64,000 nt of DNA from an uncultured Clostridia bacterium (GTDB taxonomy: Bacteria; Bacillota; Clostridia; TANB77; CAG-508): contig CAOMRW010000003.1 of the NCBI GenBank assembly GCA_948485625.1, forward strand, positions 1 to 64,000, given 5' to 3'. This document shows positions 17,857 to 27,315 of this stretch, piece after piece (position 1 is the first letter of the stretch; every line of letters starts with the position of its first letter). Under the pieces are notes generated by a model that saw only the letters and a program-made list of their open reading frames with translations, ran no database searches and had not been told where the DNA came from. The translations under genes were made by a program, and so were the position numbers.

Positions 17857-19896
17857 CTATTTTAATTGGAAATAAAAACCATATTCTTTATAGCACTTAT
17901 CTCCTATTTTTGCTTCTTTTGTCTTCACGATTTTTCCACCAAGCTTTTTATAAAACTTGATTGCATTTTCATTATCGCTAAGACACCATACAATCATATG
18001 CTTTTTGTCAAAAGATACTAATTCTTTGCAAGTTTCTAAAAACAAAGCTGTTCCAATTCCTTTTCCAATTTCACTTGGTTTAATATATAAACTAACTAGT
18101 TCTGAATCAAATTGGTCTACATTAGGGATTGGATTAAAGCAAGAATATCCCAGAACTTCTTCTTCTCGAACTGCTACAAATACTAAATCTTTGTATTCTT
18201 CATAGCTTGCTTGATATCTCTTTGTTTGTTCTTCATAATTCAGAGATTTAAGATAAGCTGAAGAAATAATAGAATCATATGCATTTTTCCATCCATCAAC
18301 TTTTATCATTGCCATCTGTGCTTGGTCTTTGTACAGATTTTTGCGTATTGAATAATCATCTTTCTTTTCTAAAAGTAAAATTGCATTATGAATATTTAAA
18401 ATGCCTTTTATTATTCTGTCATCTTCAATAGAAAAAGTTATTCTTCCAACAAGTTCATCCTTATATGGCCATGAAATAGATTGTCCAACAAGAAATCTTG
18501 TTCTTGATGTTTCATAAAAGAACTTTAGTAAGTCTTCATCATTTCTTATTGCTTTTCCTTTATATTTCATACCTTTAAGTTTGGTGAAATCAAGGATTGC
18601 AAAAAAACCTGATTCTGGCTCTAAATTTTTTGGAAACTCGACCATTGGAATACCAACTAGAGCTTTGCTTCCTTCTGCAAATCCTAAGACGTTTATAGTT
18701 TCTTTTATAATCTTGTCTTTGAATCTGTCTTCTACTGTTTCAACTCCTAGTACAAGTGCTTTAAGTAAGTTATACTTATATTTGTATATCTCTCTTAATT
18801 CACTGAAATAAGTTTCATAAGCTTCATATCTTTCTTCAGTAGCATTGAATGCTCCTGCTAATGCTTTTCCAATGATATCTGGAACTGAATCCATTCCTTG
18901 GAATATTTTGTTTACAATGTCTCTGATGATAATTTCATCAGCAACTACAAATCCTGCTCTTTCAGAAGCCATTGAATAACTTTTTGAAAGTCCAAAAAGT
19001 GAAATTGTGTTCCTAAACATTCCGGGGATAGTACTAATCGGCATCGCAATATTGTCCTTATCATAGGTGATATCTCTATATACTAAGTCATCTATTATAA
19101 AGACTCCTCTGTCTTTACATATCTTCCCTATTTTGTATAGTAAAGAATATTGCTTTTTCCCCATTACTTTTCCAGTTGGATTGTTAGGATTTGCATTTAT
19201 AAATGCAACCACTCTTGGCACATAGCCTTTTCTCCTGTGGTATACCTGCTGTAAGCTCTGATTTATCTCATCAATTCTTACTGCAAGCTTTGACGGATTT
19301 ACTAAAAAATTGTCCTCCTTTTCAAGTTCAAGCTTTTCTACTTCTGCTCCAGCTCTTTCTGCTCTTATAGTAAATAGACCGTAATTTGGAGCTGTTACCA
19401 AAACAACATCTCCTGGCTTACATATAATATCAATTATATGATTAAAGAGCATAGATGTGGACACTGAAAATGTAATATTGTGTACTGAAAGTCCTTTTTC
19501 ATCAATATCTGGAAAGAAATAAGGTTCTGTATTTATAAAACCTTCTCTTTCCACATAATCAAGTAGCTGCTGTCTGATTCTGTCATCTCCTTCTGTATAT
19601 GGATATCGATACATCATATCATTTTCCAATGACTTTTTCATTGCCTCTACTGCTGGTGGAAAACCTTTAAACTTTGTAGGATTTCCACTTCCTAAATCAG
19701 TATCTGGCATTTCTACAATGTTTTCATCTCGAACTCCATATCCATAGAAGTCAATTGCATCTGCAATTTCCTGTACAGTTGGATTGAATTTTTCTCCATC
19801 AAACCGATTCCCTATATTGGGTAATCCAAATCTCCTTTCTCTTAAATCTGACCGTTCTCTTAGTAACCTGTCTATTGCATGTGATTTTGTAAGCAT
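17857..19896 (-). CDS. Class I/II aminotransferase fused to a GNAT acetyltransferase
   Basis: This 679-residue protein has two domains. Residues 1 to about 515 are a PLP-dependent fold-type I aminotransferase-like domain, with INANPNNPTGKV, IIDDLVYRDI and the PLP-lysine motif FGLSKSYSMASERAG. It resembles the aspartate-aminotransferase/decarboxylase branch in having a long N-terminal extension. Residues about 520-679 are a GNAT N-acetyltransferase with the acetyl-CoA loop SEIGKGIGTALF and NENAIKFYKKLGG. The fusion suggests that an amino acid produced by the first domain is acetylated by the second, but the substrate is unknown. AGGAGG precedes the ATG. Two in-frame CGG codons (19804 and 19852) are read straight through. 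Confidence 0.85.
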   Translation of the reverse strand: MLTKSHAIDRLLRERSDLRERRFGLPNIGNRFDGEKFNPTVQEIADAIDFYGYGVRDENIVEMPDTDLGSGNPTKFKGFPPAVEAMKKSLENDMMYRYPYTEGDDRIRQQLLDYVEREGFINTEPYFFPDIDEKGLSVHNITFSVSTSMLFNHIIDIICKPGDVVLVTAPNYGLFTIRAERAGAEVEKLELEKEDNFLVNPSKLAVRIDEINQSLQQVYHRRKGYVPRVVAFINANPNNPTGKVMGKKQYSLLYKIGKICKDRGVFIIDDLVYRDITYDKDNIAMPISTIPGMFRNTISLFGLSKSYSMASERAGFVVADEIIIRDIVNKIFQGMDSVPDIIGKALAGAFNATEERYEAYETYFSELREIYKYKYNLLKALVLGVETVEDRFKDKIIKETINVLGFAEGSKALVGIPMVEFPKNLEPESGFFAILDFTKLKGMKYKGKAIRNDEDLLKFFYETSRTRFLVGQSISWPYKDELVGRITFSIEDDRIIKGILNIHNAILLLEKKDDYSIRKNLYKDQAQMAMIKVDGWKNAYDSIISSAYLKSLNYEEQTKRYQASYEEYKDLVFVAVREEEVLGYSCFNPIPNVDQFDSELVSLYIKPSEIGKGIGTALFLETCKELVSFDKKHMIVWCLSDNENAIKFYKKLGGKIVKTKEAKIGDKCYKEYGFYFQLK

Positions 19897-20008
19897 TTGC
19901 TTTACCTCCTATAAATTTTAATCTGTTTAATATTATAGCACAATATTAAACATAAGTAAACATTATGTTAATTTTGTTTGTGTTTTTAAATTTTATTCTG
20001 AAAAATCA

Positions 20009-20036
20009 AAAAAGAGGAAATAATCTTCCTCTTTTT
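20009..20036 (-). terminator. Terminator after the nicotinamidase gene
   Basis: The arms AAAAAGAGGA and TCCTCTTTTT form a stem with a T run on the minus strand, 45 bases past the stop. Confidence 0.75.
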
Positions 20037-20080
20037 AATCTAACTATTCAATTAAATATCAATTTTAGAAGTTTATCACT

Positions 20081-20701
20081 TTAAGCAGCTTGTTCAAATA
20101 TATCAATTTGACACATTCTCATTGCATTTAAAGCGTTTTCATGGCTTTCAGGTGTAACACCTGCGCAACAAGAAGGATCCACAATAATTGGTACTTCATA
20201 AAACTTCGCCTTAAGTATCATTGCATTAGAAATAACACAAATATCTGTACATAAGCCAATTATTTCTATAGATTCAATTTCATAGTTACCCAACAATGTT
20301 GCAAGTTCTATAGAACCAAATGTAGACTTATCAACAATTATATCATTTTCTAAAACTTCTATCTCAGGAATAATTTGCCATCCAAGAGTGTTTTCTATAC
20401 AATGTATAATTGGCAATTTATTTCCCTCTGCTGTTTCAAGATAGTTTTCATGATGAGTATCTCTTGTAAAAATGATAATATATCCTTTTTTTCTACACTC
20501 TTCAATTTTTTTCTTGACTTTTCTTACTCTAGCTCTAGCTTCTTTTGTTCCAAGAGTTCCATACACGAAATCGAACTGCATGTCAACTACTAAGAGAATC
20601 TTTAAAGGTTCGTTTCGTTTTCTAATAACTTGCCATTTGTAGTCTTTGTCTAATAAGAACCGTTTTAGTTGAATTTCACTACCATTGTGTCGTCTAATCA
20701 T
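20081..20701 (-). CDS. Isochorismatase-family hydrolase, probable nicotinamidase
   Basis: This 206-residue protein begins its core at residue 34 (LKILLVVDMQFDF). The Asp-Lys-Cys triad is visible as D in VVDMQ, K in VDKSTFGS and C in TDICVISNAM; the cis-peptide region and SHENALNAM end are typical of nicotinamidase-like members. It would release nicotinic acid from nicotinamide for NAD salvage, fitting nadE and the PRPP-synthetase-like gene nearby. The first 20 residues (MIRRHNGSEIQLKRF) are not part of the family and resemble the start of the neighbouring gene at 20767. One in-frame CGG (20660) is read straight. Confidence 0.82.
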   Translation of the reverse strand: MIRRHNGSEIQLKRFLLDKDYKWQVIRKRNEPLKILLVVDMQFDFVYGTLGTKEARARVRKVKKKIEECRKKGYIIIFTRDTHHENYLETAEGNKLPIIHCIENTLGWQIIPEIEVLENDIIVDKSTFGSIELATLLGNYEIESIEIIGLCTDICVISNAMILKAKFYEVPIIVDPSCCAGVTPESHENALNAMRMCQIDIFEQAA

Positions 20702-20766
20702 CTTGTATCCTCCTTTGATATTTTGAACGTTATTTTAATCCTACTAATCTTATTTATTAAATTAGA

Positions 20767-21609
20767 CTAGTCAAAACAAATGTCAATTAATTTACAATGA
20801 TTTACATACTCCAATACATTAATATCCATATAATGGATTTTGGGGTGTTCCACACACATGATTGATTTGCTTGTATAAATTCTGCTTATTGGCGAATTAT
20901 CTTTCAGTAATTCTCCATCAAATACTTTAGTCTCGCAATGTGAAACTACAAGAACAATTTCACTTGCACCAGCTTCTTTTAATATATTAGCCGTTTTGTA
21001 CATAGTTGTTCCAGTAGCACAAAGGTCGTCAATAACAATGCACTTTGAACCTGGTATAATTGTTCCTTCTTTCAGATGTATGTCTGTAATCCATCCTGTA
21101 TAAGGATTCCTGATTTTTTCCATAATACATACATTTGGATAGTTACATTCACTATATCTTGCAACTGCTCCTTTGTCTGGAAATACAATTTGTACATTTT
21201 TTCCTAGTTCTTCAGGTTTTACCCAATCTTTTACAGGATAAATTGCTGTTGCTCGCTTCAATAATTGCATTGTTTTATCAGAGTGTGGTTCCATAACTAT
21301 AACTTTTGCAAAGTTCAGCCAATTTAAATAATCACAAATATATTTGAGATTAAATAAATCTCCCTCTATTTTTCTATCCATTCTGCTATATGACATATAC
21401 CAAATGAATAGTGTACATGGGACATTGAACTCGTCAATTCGCTTTTTTACAAACATTAATAAAACCAGATCTTCATCATTAAAGTATTTGAATTCAAGCA
21501 CATTTTCTCTCATTCCATCTAAAAATATGTGCTGTTCAAAATCTTTTACCCTAGTTTCATTGTTTGGAAACCGTTCTGTTTGGATTTCATAACCATTGAG
21601 CCTAATCAT
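20767..21609 (-). CDS. Ribose-phosphate pyrophosphokinase (PRPP synthetase)-like protein
   Basis: This 280-residue protein has the two-lobed PRPP-synthetase layout: an N-terminal RFPNNETR segment (family FPDGE), YMSYSRMDRK (family YMPYARQDR) and the PRPP-binding loop CIVIDDLCATGTTM near residue 195. It is shorter and more diverged than housekeeping Prs, as in members carried in NAD-salvage islands and by phages. It would supply PRPP, or a related activated ribose, for nicotinate use. GGAGG precedes the ATG. Its upstream leader and first codons are duplicated ahead of the nicotinamidase gene. One in-frame CGG (21571) is read straight. Confidence 0.8.
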   Translation of the reverse strand: MIRLNGYEIQTERFPNNETRVKDFEQHIFLDGMRENVLEFKYFNDEDLVLLMFVKKRIDEFNVPCTLFIWYMSYSRMDRKIEGDLFNLKYICDYLNWLNFAKVIVMEPHSDKTMQLLKRATAIYPVKDWVKPEELGKNVQIVFPDKGAVARYSECNYPNVCIMEKIRNPYTGWITDIHLKEGTIIPGSKCIVIDDLCATGTTMYKTANILKEAGASEIVLVVSHCETKVFDGELLKDNSPISRIYTSKSIMCVEHPKIHYMDINVLEYVNHCKLIDICFD

Positions 21610-21715
21610 GTTGCATCCTCCTTTGATATTTTGTTTTGTTACTAAAATTTTTACAACATAAAAAATATGTTTATATTATACTAATATTTACATAATTTGT
21701 CAACCTGTTTATGGC

Positions 21716-21744
21716 TTGACATAATTTCCTCCTAATGCTATAAT
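21716..21744 (+). promoter_or_regulatory. Strong sigma-A promoter of nadE
   Basis: A perfect TTGACA (21716-21721), a 17-base spacer and a perfect TATAAT (21739-21744) lie about 100 bases before the nadE ATG. Confidence 0.85.
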
Positions 21745-21845
21745 GTGCTCATATTTTGTATGTTGTTATCTTTAAATTTTGATATCAAAAACAAAATAAA
21801 AATGTTACATTTAATCAATTTTAATTTTTAAAGGAGGTAAACTTT

Positions 21846-23798
21846 ATGAAAAATTTTGGATTTGTAAAATGTGCTATATCAACATTTAATGGTAGGCTTG
21901 CTAATTCCAAGTACAATGCAACAAAAATTAAAGAATTGATTGGTGAATTGACAGCAGAAAAAGTAAAGATTTTAGTATTACCTGAATTATCATTAACAGG
22001 CTATACTTGTCAGGACCTTTTTACTACAACAGACCTTTTGGAAAGTTCTTTGGATGCTTTAAAAGAAATATGTAATTATACAAAATCATGCTTGGTATGT
22101 TCTGATACACTTGTATTAGTAGGTTGTCCTTTAAGGATTAATGATGCTTTATACAATTGTGCAGTAGCAATTCAGGCAGGAAAGATTCTTGGAGTTGTTC
22201 CAAAACAATATCTTCCAAATTCTAATGAATTCTATGAAAAAAGATGGTTTACTCCATATACTGATTTCTCATGTAAAGAAATTGATGTTTTTGGAGATGG
22301 AACTAAAGTACCTTTTGGTAATATAATCTTCTCTTCTTCACTTGGATATAAGCTAGGTGTTGAAATATGTGAAGATTTATGGTCTGTAATTCCCCCTAGT
22401 TCATATCTTGCATTAGCAGGTGCAAATATTATTGCAAATCTTTCTGCAAGTAATGAATTAGTTGGTAAAGATAATTATCGTAAGGAACTCATTAAAAATC
22501 AGAGTGCACGAACAGTATCTGCATATCTTTATGTATCTGCTAACTGTTTTTCTGAGTCTACTTCTGACCTTGTTTTTGGTGGCAGTGGTTATGCTTTTGA
22601 AAATGGTAAAGAACTTGTTTCTTTAGAACGTCTTGATATGAAAGAAGAAACAAAAATTTTTGATGTTGATATAGAATATATTTCTAATCAGAGAATCAAA
22701 AATACAACTTTTAGCGATAGTAAAAGAAATTTGAATTGTGATTTTACTATTGTAAATTTCTATCAAGAAGCTGAAGAACGTATCAAAGAAGTTTGCAGAT
22801 TTATTGATCCTCACCCATTTATTCCTAATATTATGGATGAAACTGGTGGAAGAACTTGCAAAGAGATTCTCTCTATTCAAGCCATGGGACTTGCTCGAAG
22901 ATTATCTGCTATCAATAACAGTAAAGTTACTATTGGAGTATCTGGTGGATTGGATTCTACACTTGCCTTGTTAGTATGCTATGAAGCATTTTCGAAACTT
23001 GGATTAGACCCAAGAGGAATTATTGCAATTACAATGCCTGGTTTTGGAACAACTGATAGAACATTTAATAACTCAGTTGAACTTTGTAAAAAATTAGGTG
23101 TTACTTTAAAGGAAATTCCAATACGTGATGCTTGTATTCAGCACTTTAAGGATATTGACCATAATCCTGAAGTTCATGACATCACTTATGAAAACTCACA
23201 AGCAAGAGAACGTACAAAAATTCTTATGGATATGGCAAACAAACACCATGGAATCCTTGTTGGAACAGGTGATTTGTCAGAATTGGTGTTAGGATGGTGC
23301 ACTTATAATGGTGACCATATGAGCATGTATAATGTAAATGGCTCTATTCCTAAAACACTAGTTAAATATCTAATAGAATGGTATGCTAGATTCAATTGTA
23401 AAGATGATGCTCTTATGGAAATTCTTTTGGATATTATTGATACTCCAATAAGTCCTGAACTGTTACCAAGTGATGGCAAAAAGGTGGTTCAGAAAACAGA
23501 AACAACTGTTGGACCTTATGAAGTAATTGATTTTTGTATTTATTACTTTTTAAGAAATGGCTTTTCAAAAGAAAAGATATATTTCTTAGCAAAACAAGCA
23601 TTTAAGGACTTATATACTGAGGAAGAATTAGCTAAATATTATAATGGTTTTATAAACAGATTTTTCCATAATCAGTTTAAGAGAAATGCTGTTCCAGATG
23701 GTCCTAAAGTTGGTAGTGTAAGTGTATCTCCTCGTGGTGATTTAAGAATGCCATCTGAGGCGGATTCTGCAATTTGGCTACTCGATTTATTGTCATAA
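21846..23798 (+). CDS. nadE: Glutamine-dependent NAD+ synthetase (NadE)
   Basis: This 650-residue two-domain enzyme amidates nicotinate adenine dinucleotide to NAD+. Residues 1 to about 280 form a nitrilase-type glutaminase with the Glu-Lys-Cys triad (LPELSLTGYTCQDLF, VPKQYLP, VEICEDLW). The rest is an ATP-pyrophosphatase synthetase domain with the P-loop SGGLDSTLALL and VGTGDLSELVLGW. The length is normal for the fused form. AAGGAGG precedes the ATG, and it has its own strong promoter. Divergent from the PRPP-synthetase-like and nicotinamidase genes, it completes the salvage theme. It lacks in-frame CGG. Confidence 0.96.
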   Translation: MKNFGFVKCAISTFNGRLANSKYNATKIKELIGELTAEKVKILVLPELSLTGYTCQDLFTTTDLLESSLDALKEICNYTKSCLVCSDTLVLVGCPLRINDALYNCAVAIQAGKILGVVPKQYLPNSNEFYEKRWFTPYTDFSCKEIDVFGDGTKVPFGNIIFSSSLGYKLGVEICEDLWSVIPPSSYLALAGANIIANLSASNELVGKDNYRKELIKNQSARTVSAYLYVSANCFSESTSDLVFGGSGYAFENGKELVSLERLDMKEETKIFDVDIEYISNQRIKNTTFSDSKRNLNCDFTIVNFYQEAEERIKEVCRFIDPHPFIPNIMDETGGRTCKEILSIQAMGLARRLSAINNSKVTIGVSGGLDSTLALLVCYEAFSKLGLDPRGIIAITMPGFGTTDRTFNNSVELCKKLGVTLKEIPIRDACIQHFKDIDHNPEVHDITYENSQARERTKILMDMANKHHGILVGTGDLSELVLGWCTYNGDHMSMYNVNGSIPKTLVKYLIEWYARFNCKDDALMEILLDIIDTPISPELLPSDGKKVVQKTETTVGPYEVIDFCIYYFLRNGFSKEKIYFLAKQAFKDLYTEEELAKYYNGFINRFFHNQFKRNAVPDGPKVGSVSVSPRGDLRMPSEADSAIWLLDLLS

Positions 23799-23814
23799 TA
23801 ATAACATTTTTAAT

Positions 23815-23858
23815 AAAAACCTAACTATTTGATAATTTTTCAAATAGTTAGGTTTTTT
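23815..23858 (+). terminator. nadE terminator
   Basis: A 17-bp stem (AAAAACCTAACTATTTG with its complement) is followed by a T run, 17 bases past the stop. Confidence 0.9.
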
Positions 23859-23910
23859 ATTATTTATATAATTAAGTTTGTTATTATTTCTTCCTCTTAC
23901 CTAATAGTTT

Positions 23911-24843
23911 CTATGCTTTATTTTCTGAACCAAATACCTCTGTAATTTTATGTTTTACAGTTTCTTTTATTAATTCTCTTGCTTCTCCTAAATATTTTCT
24001 AGGGTCAAATGCATTTGGATTTTCTGCGAATACTTTTCTAATTCCTGCTGTCATCGCAAGTCTTAAATCTGTATCTACATTTATTTTTGAAACCCCTGAT
24101 ATACTTGCTTCATGTAATATTTCATCTGGTACACCTTTTGCTCCTGGTATATCTCCTCCAAATTCATTACACATATTTACTAATTCTGGTATTACTGTTG
24201 AAGCTCCATGTAATACTATTGGTGTATTTGGTATTTTTTCTTTAATTTCTTTTAATATATCAAATCTTAATTTTGCTTCTCCTTTAAATTTGTATGCTCC
24301 ATGACTTGTTCCAATTGCTATTGCTAATGAATCACATCCTGTTCTTTCTACAAATTCTTTTGCTTGTTCTGGATCTGTATACATTGCATCACTTTCAGAT
24401 ACATTTACATCATCTTCTATTCCTGCAAGTTTTCCAAGTTCTGCTTCTACTGTTACTCCATGTTCATGTGCATATTCTACTACTTTTTTTGTTAAAGCAA
24501 TATTTTCTTCAAAATCATATTTTGAACCATCTATCATTACTGATGTGAATCCATTGTCTATACACATTTTAGCTGTTTCAAAGTCTGGTCCATGGTCTAA
24601 ATGTATTGCTACTGGAATATTTGGATGTTCTTCTACTGCTGCTTGCACCATTTTCATTAAGTAGTTTATTCTTGCATATTTTAATGCACTTGATGATACT
24701 TGTAATATTACTGGTGAATTTGATTCTGCTGCTGCATCTACTATTCCTTGTATTATTTCCATATTATTTACATTAAATGCTCCTATTGCATATCCTTCTT
24801 TCATTGATTTTTCAAACATTTCTTTTGTTGTTACTAAAGCCAT
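23911..24843 (-). CDS. fba: Class II fructose-1,6-bisphosphate aldolase
   Basis: This 310-residue zinc-dependent glycolytic and gluconeogenic enzyme has the class II signatures IHLDHGPDFE near residue 83 (catalytic Asp and zinc ligand), an ELG..GIEDD segment near 135, AIGTSHGAYK near 178 and VLHGAST near 208. GGAGG precedes the ATG. It is a core-type gene, with no in-frame CGG, standing among accessory genes on its own short transcript. Confidence 0.95.
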   Translation of the reverse strand: MALVTTKEMFEKSMKEGYAIGAFNVNNMEIIQGIVDAAAESNSPVILQVSSSALKYARINYLMKMVQAAVEEHPNIPVAIHLDHGPDFETAKMCIDNGFTSVMIDGSKYDFEENIALTKKVVEYAHEHGVTVEAELGKLAGIEDDVNVSESDAMYTDPEQAKEFVERTGCDSLAIAIGTSHGAYKFKGEAKLRFDILKEIKEKIPNTPIVLHGASTVIPELVNMCNEFGGDIPGAKGVPDEILHEASISGVSKINVDTDLRLAMTAGIRKVFAENPNAFDPRKYLGEARELIKETVKHKITEVFGSENKA

Positions 24844-24990
24844 TGTTTATTTCCTCCTTAAAATTTTATTAATTTTCTTTATATATTGTTATTGTGAATA
24901 TATTAGAAAATTAATCAACTTTTTGTTGATGATTATATTTTATTTCTAAAATAATTATATGTCAATAGTGTTTTTAGTTAAAATATTAAT

Positions 24991-25032
24991 AAACGCAGTA
25001 TAGATAGTAATAACTAATCTATACTGCGTTTT
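24991..25032 (-). terminator. Hairpin after the gene at 25055
   Basis: AAACGCAGTATAGAT pairs with ATCTATACTGCGTTT; the stem is long and the T tract is modest. Confidence 0.65.
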
Positions 25033-25054
25033 AGCTACTAGCTTTTTAAAATAA

Positions 25055-25711
25055 TTAGAACTCTTTCATGACTGCAAGGCCGATATATTTCCTTTTACCG
25101 TTAACTTCTTCATAATATGGTTTGATACCATTTTTTCTAAGAAGTCTATTACTAAATCTTGCACATTCTTTGCTTACCTTTTTGCTAAATTTAAAATCTT
25201 TAAAAATAACACAATCATCATTTTCTTGTATCTCATATATAGATGTGTTATAGATTTCTTCAATAACTTCTGAAAACAACTCTTTTGCCTTACTTTTTTC
25301 TCTTTGACAATAACAAGAATAATTATCATTAACTTTTCTCACGCACTCTTGTGCAAATGTTAATGTTTTACCTTTTTCATGTGGTGGAACTGAAATTGCT
25401 AAATAATCGCTTCTCTTTCCTATTACAAATCCTAAGCATTCAATATACTCCCTGATTATTTCATCTTCAAAGTTTGGCCAGCAAATTTCTCCGTTCTTTA
25501 AAATTATTCCATTAATATTTTTCTTTCTCACTGAAAAATCTTTATGGATTGGCACTGGTTTACATCTTCTGTTTCCTATTACAGCCCGCCAAGGTACATT
25601 TTTCGGTATGACTACTTCTTCAATCCAATATTCAATTGTCTTTCTTACTTCTTCTATTTGCTCTTCCCTAATGTTGTTACATCTTTCCCGAAGCTCCTGT
25701 ACTGTTTTCAT
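25055..25711 (-). CDS. Hypothetical protein
   Basis: This 218-residue soluble protein matches no family I recognise. The first 40 residues are charged and helical (ERCNNIREEQIEEVRKTIEY). The middle has aromatic and cysteine positions (NVPWRAVIG, then a Ser/Cys/Tyr cluster), and the end is mixed alpha/beta. GGAGG precedes the ATG. Two in-frame CGG codons (25586-25588 and 25688-25690) are read straight. It lies divergent from the tandem-HD gene, with about 170 bases between their starts, which could hold shared regulation. Confidence 0.65.
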   Translation of the reverse strand: MKTVQELRERCNNIREEQIEEVRKTIEYWIEEVVIPKNVPWRAVIGNRRCKPVPIHKDFSVRKKNINGIILKNGEICWPNFEDEIIREYIECLGFVIGKRSDYLAISVPPHEKGKTLTFAQECVRKVNDNYSCYCQREKSKAKELFSEVIEEIYNTSIYEIQENDDCVIFKDFKFSKKVSKECARFSNRLLRKNGIKPYYEEVNGKRKYIGLAVMKEF

Positions 25712-25803
25712 GTCTTATCCTCCTAATTATTTTTTTCTGAATATTTTGTATTAATATAGTATAATATTTATGTAAATTTGTCAATGTATTTTTTGAAATA
25801 TAC

Positions 25804-25832
25804 TTTACAATATGTATACATAATGTTATAAT
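25804..25832 (+). promoter_or_regulatory. Promoter of the tandem-HD gene
   Basis: TTTACA (25804-25809), a 17-base spacer and TATAAT (25827-25832) lie about 48 bases before the start. Confidence 0.75.
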
Positions 25833-25879
25833 GATACCTAACTAACAAAATTGTTTTATTTCTAAGAGGAGGAAAATTT

Positions 25880-27208
25880 ATGACAACATTGTTTTTGGAC
25901 AATAATGGTATTTTATCTAATGAATGTGTGAATTACTATAATTACATCAAAGAATATGCAAATCGGTACAATTTACAAAATACACTTATGGCATTAGATT
26001 TAGCTGCTGAACTCCATAATGGACAATTCAGAGATAGTGGTTTTCCTTACATCATACATCCATTAGAGATAACTAATTATCTGATTCTTCTTAATATTAG
26101 AAATGCTATTTTTGATATGAATTTGGATGTATTGCATGACAAAAAATCAGCAGAATCGCAAACTGAACATGACCTTGATATTTTATTTGCAACAAGTTTA
26201 TTACATGATACAATTGAAGATTGTAAAAGTAAATTGCCAAACAGAGGTCAGGAATTTGTTGCAGATTATAATCTTCATCCTGACATCTTATTATATGCAA
26301 CTATCTTGACAAAGGATAAGACAGATCCTGATTATACCTTAGATGGTTATTTTCAGAAAATATTTCTGTATTGGCAAACTTCTCTTATTAAGCTGGTTGA
26401 TAGAGTTAATAATTGTTCAACAATTGATAGCTTCACAGCTCCTAGAATGGAGAAGTATGTAAAGGAAACAAAGCAATACTTTTATACCATGGCATCTAAT
26501 CTTAAAAATAATTATCCTTGGTTTTCACGGCAGACAACTATTATTAAGTATTTGTTTGTATCTATATGTGAAACTGTGGCTTCTGCATTGGATATTAAAG
26601 ATATTATTAATGAAGAAAACTATTATAAAACTCTTTATTTTATAAAAGGATTCTCAATTGGTAAACCATCTATGCAGAATACTCTTAAAGCTATTCCACT
26701 TGCCAAGAAGTATTACAAAGATTTTACTAGAAAAAGTGGTGATGCTTTTATTATTCATCCTTTAAGAGTTTGCTCATATCTTATATCTTTGAAGATTGAT
26801 GATGATATTATATGTGCAGCTGCTTTATTACATGAGATAATTAAAAAATGTCATTTGGATTATAATGGTATTGAGATTGTAACTGAAAATCATTTAGATT
26901 TTTCAGTTTTAGAGTTAATTAGACTGGTATCTAATACAGAACAATATCCTATTGATTTGTATTATGAAGCTTTAAAACAAAATCCAAAAGCTATGCTTTT
27001 GAAGTTGTCTAATCGGGCTCATACATGTACAGCTTTAATTGATTCATCTCCTAGTGAGATACATTCTTATGTTGAAGAATGTGAGAAATATATTTATCCC
27101 TTGTGTGAATATGGGATTAAGCATTATCCTAATTATTCTTATAGTATCCAGATAATGTATTATCACATTTCTTCTATCTGTAATATTGTCAAAAGTTTAC
27201 GTTCTTAA
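25880..27208 (+). CDS. Tandem HD-domain protein, RelA/SpoT-hydrolase-like
   Basis: This 442-residue protein has two HD domains. The first, about residues 35-200, keeps the metal and catalytic positions (HNGQFR, IIHP, LLHDTIED, KLVDRVNN) as in (p)ppGpp hydrolases. The second, about 260-430, has IIHP but LLHEII instead of HD and KLSNRAHT in place of the usual Asp, so it may be inactive and regulatory. No synthetase or regulatory TGS/ACT domain follows. GAGGAGG precedes the ATG. Three in-frame CGG codons are read straight; the third falls in the conserved NRAH motif, which strongly supports arginine. It may hydrolyse a nucleotide signal, but the substrate is unknown. Confidence 0.8.
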   Translation: MTTLFLDNNGILSNECVNYYNYIKEYANRYNLQNTLMALDLAAELHNGQFRDSGFPYIIHPLEITNYLILLNIRNAIFDMNLDVLHDKKSAESQTEHDLDILFATSLLHDTIEDCKSKLPNRGQEFVADYNLHPDILLYATILTKDKTDPDYTLDGYFQKIFLYWQTSLIKLVDRVNNCSTIDSFTAPRMEKYVKETKQYFYTMASNLKNNYPWFSRQTTIIKYLFVSICETVASALDIKDIINEENYYKTLYFIKGFSIGKPSMQNTLKAIPLAKKYYKDFTRKSGDAFIIHPLRVCSYLISLKIDDDIICAAALLHEIIKKCHLDYNGIEIVTENHLDFSVLELIRLVSNTEQYPIDLYYEALKQNPKAMLLKLSNRAHTCTALIDSSPSEIHSYVEECEKYIYPLCEYGIKHYPNYSYSIQIMYYHISSICNIVKSLRS

Positions 27209-27216
27209 CTTCTCTT

Positions 27217-27247
27217 AAAAGGGTTTCCTGTTTTAGGAAACCCTTTT
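27217..27247 (+). terminator. Terminator of the tandem-HD gene
   Basis: AAAAGGGTTTCC pairs with GGAAACCCTTTT, followed by T. Repeat R2 starts immediately after it. Confidence 0.9.
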
Positions 27248-27248
27248 T

Positions 27249-27315
27249 AGGAATTAGGGACGGGTCAAAAATCCTTATTTTTAAAATAAGGATTTTTGAC
27301 CCGTCCCTAATTCCT
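27249..27315. repeat. Palindromic repeat R2
   Basis: This is a near-perfect inverted repeat of about 67 bases, AGGAATTAGGGACGGGTC with its complement, with AAAAATCCTTATTTT continuing the stem. It sits between convergent genes, overlapping the last codon of mutS. Its GGGAC head is shared with the other repeats in the window. Confidence 0.85.

Noticed and set aside
20767..21609. ADP-ribose-pyrophosphate synthetase of a phage NAD-reconstitution pathway
   Set aside because: The partner transferase of that pathway is absent and nicotinamidase plus NadE point to ordinary nicotinate salvage; kept only as a test in the findings.
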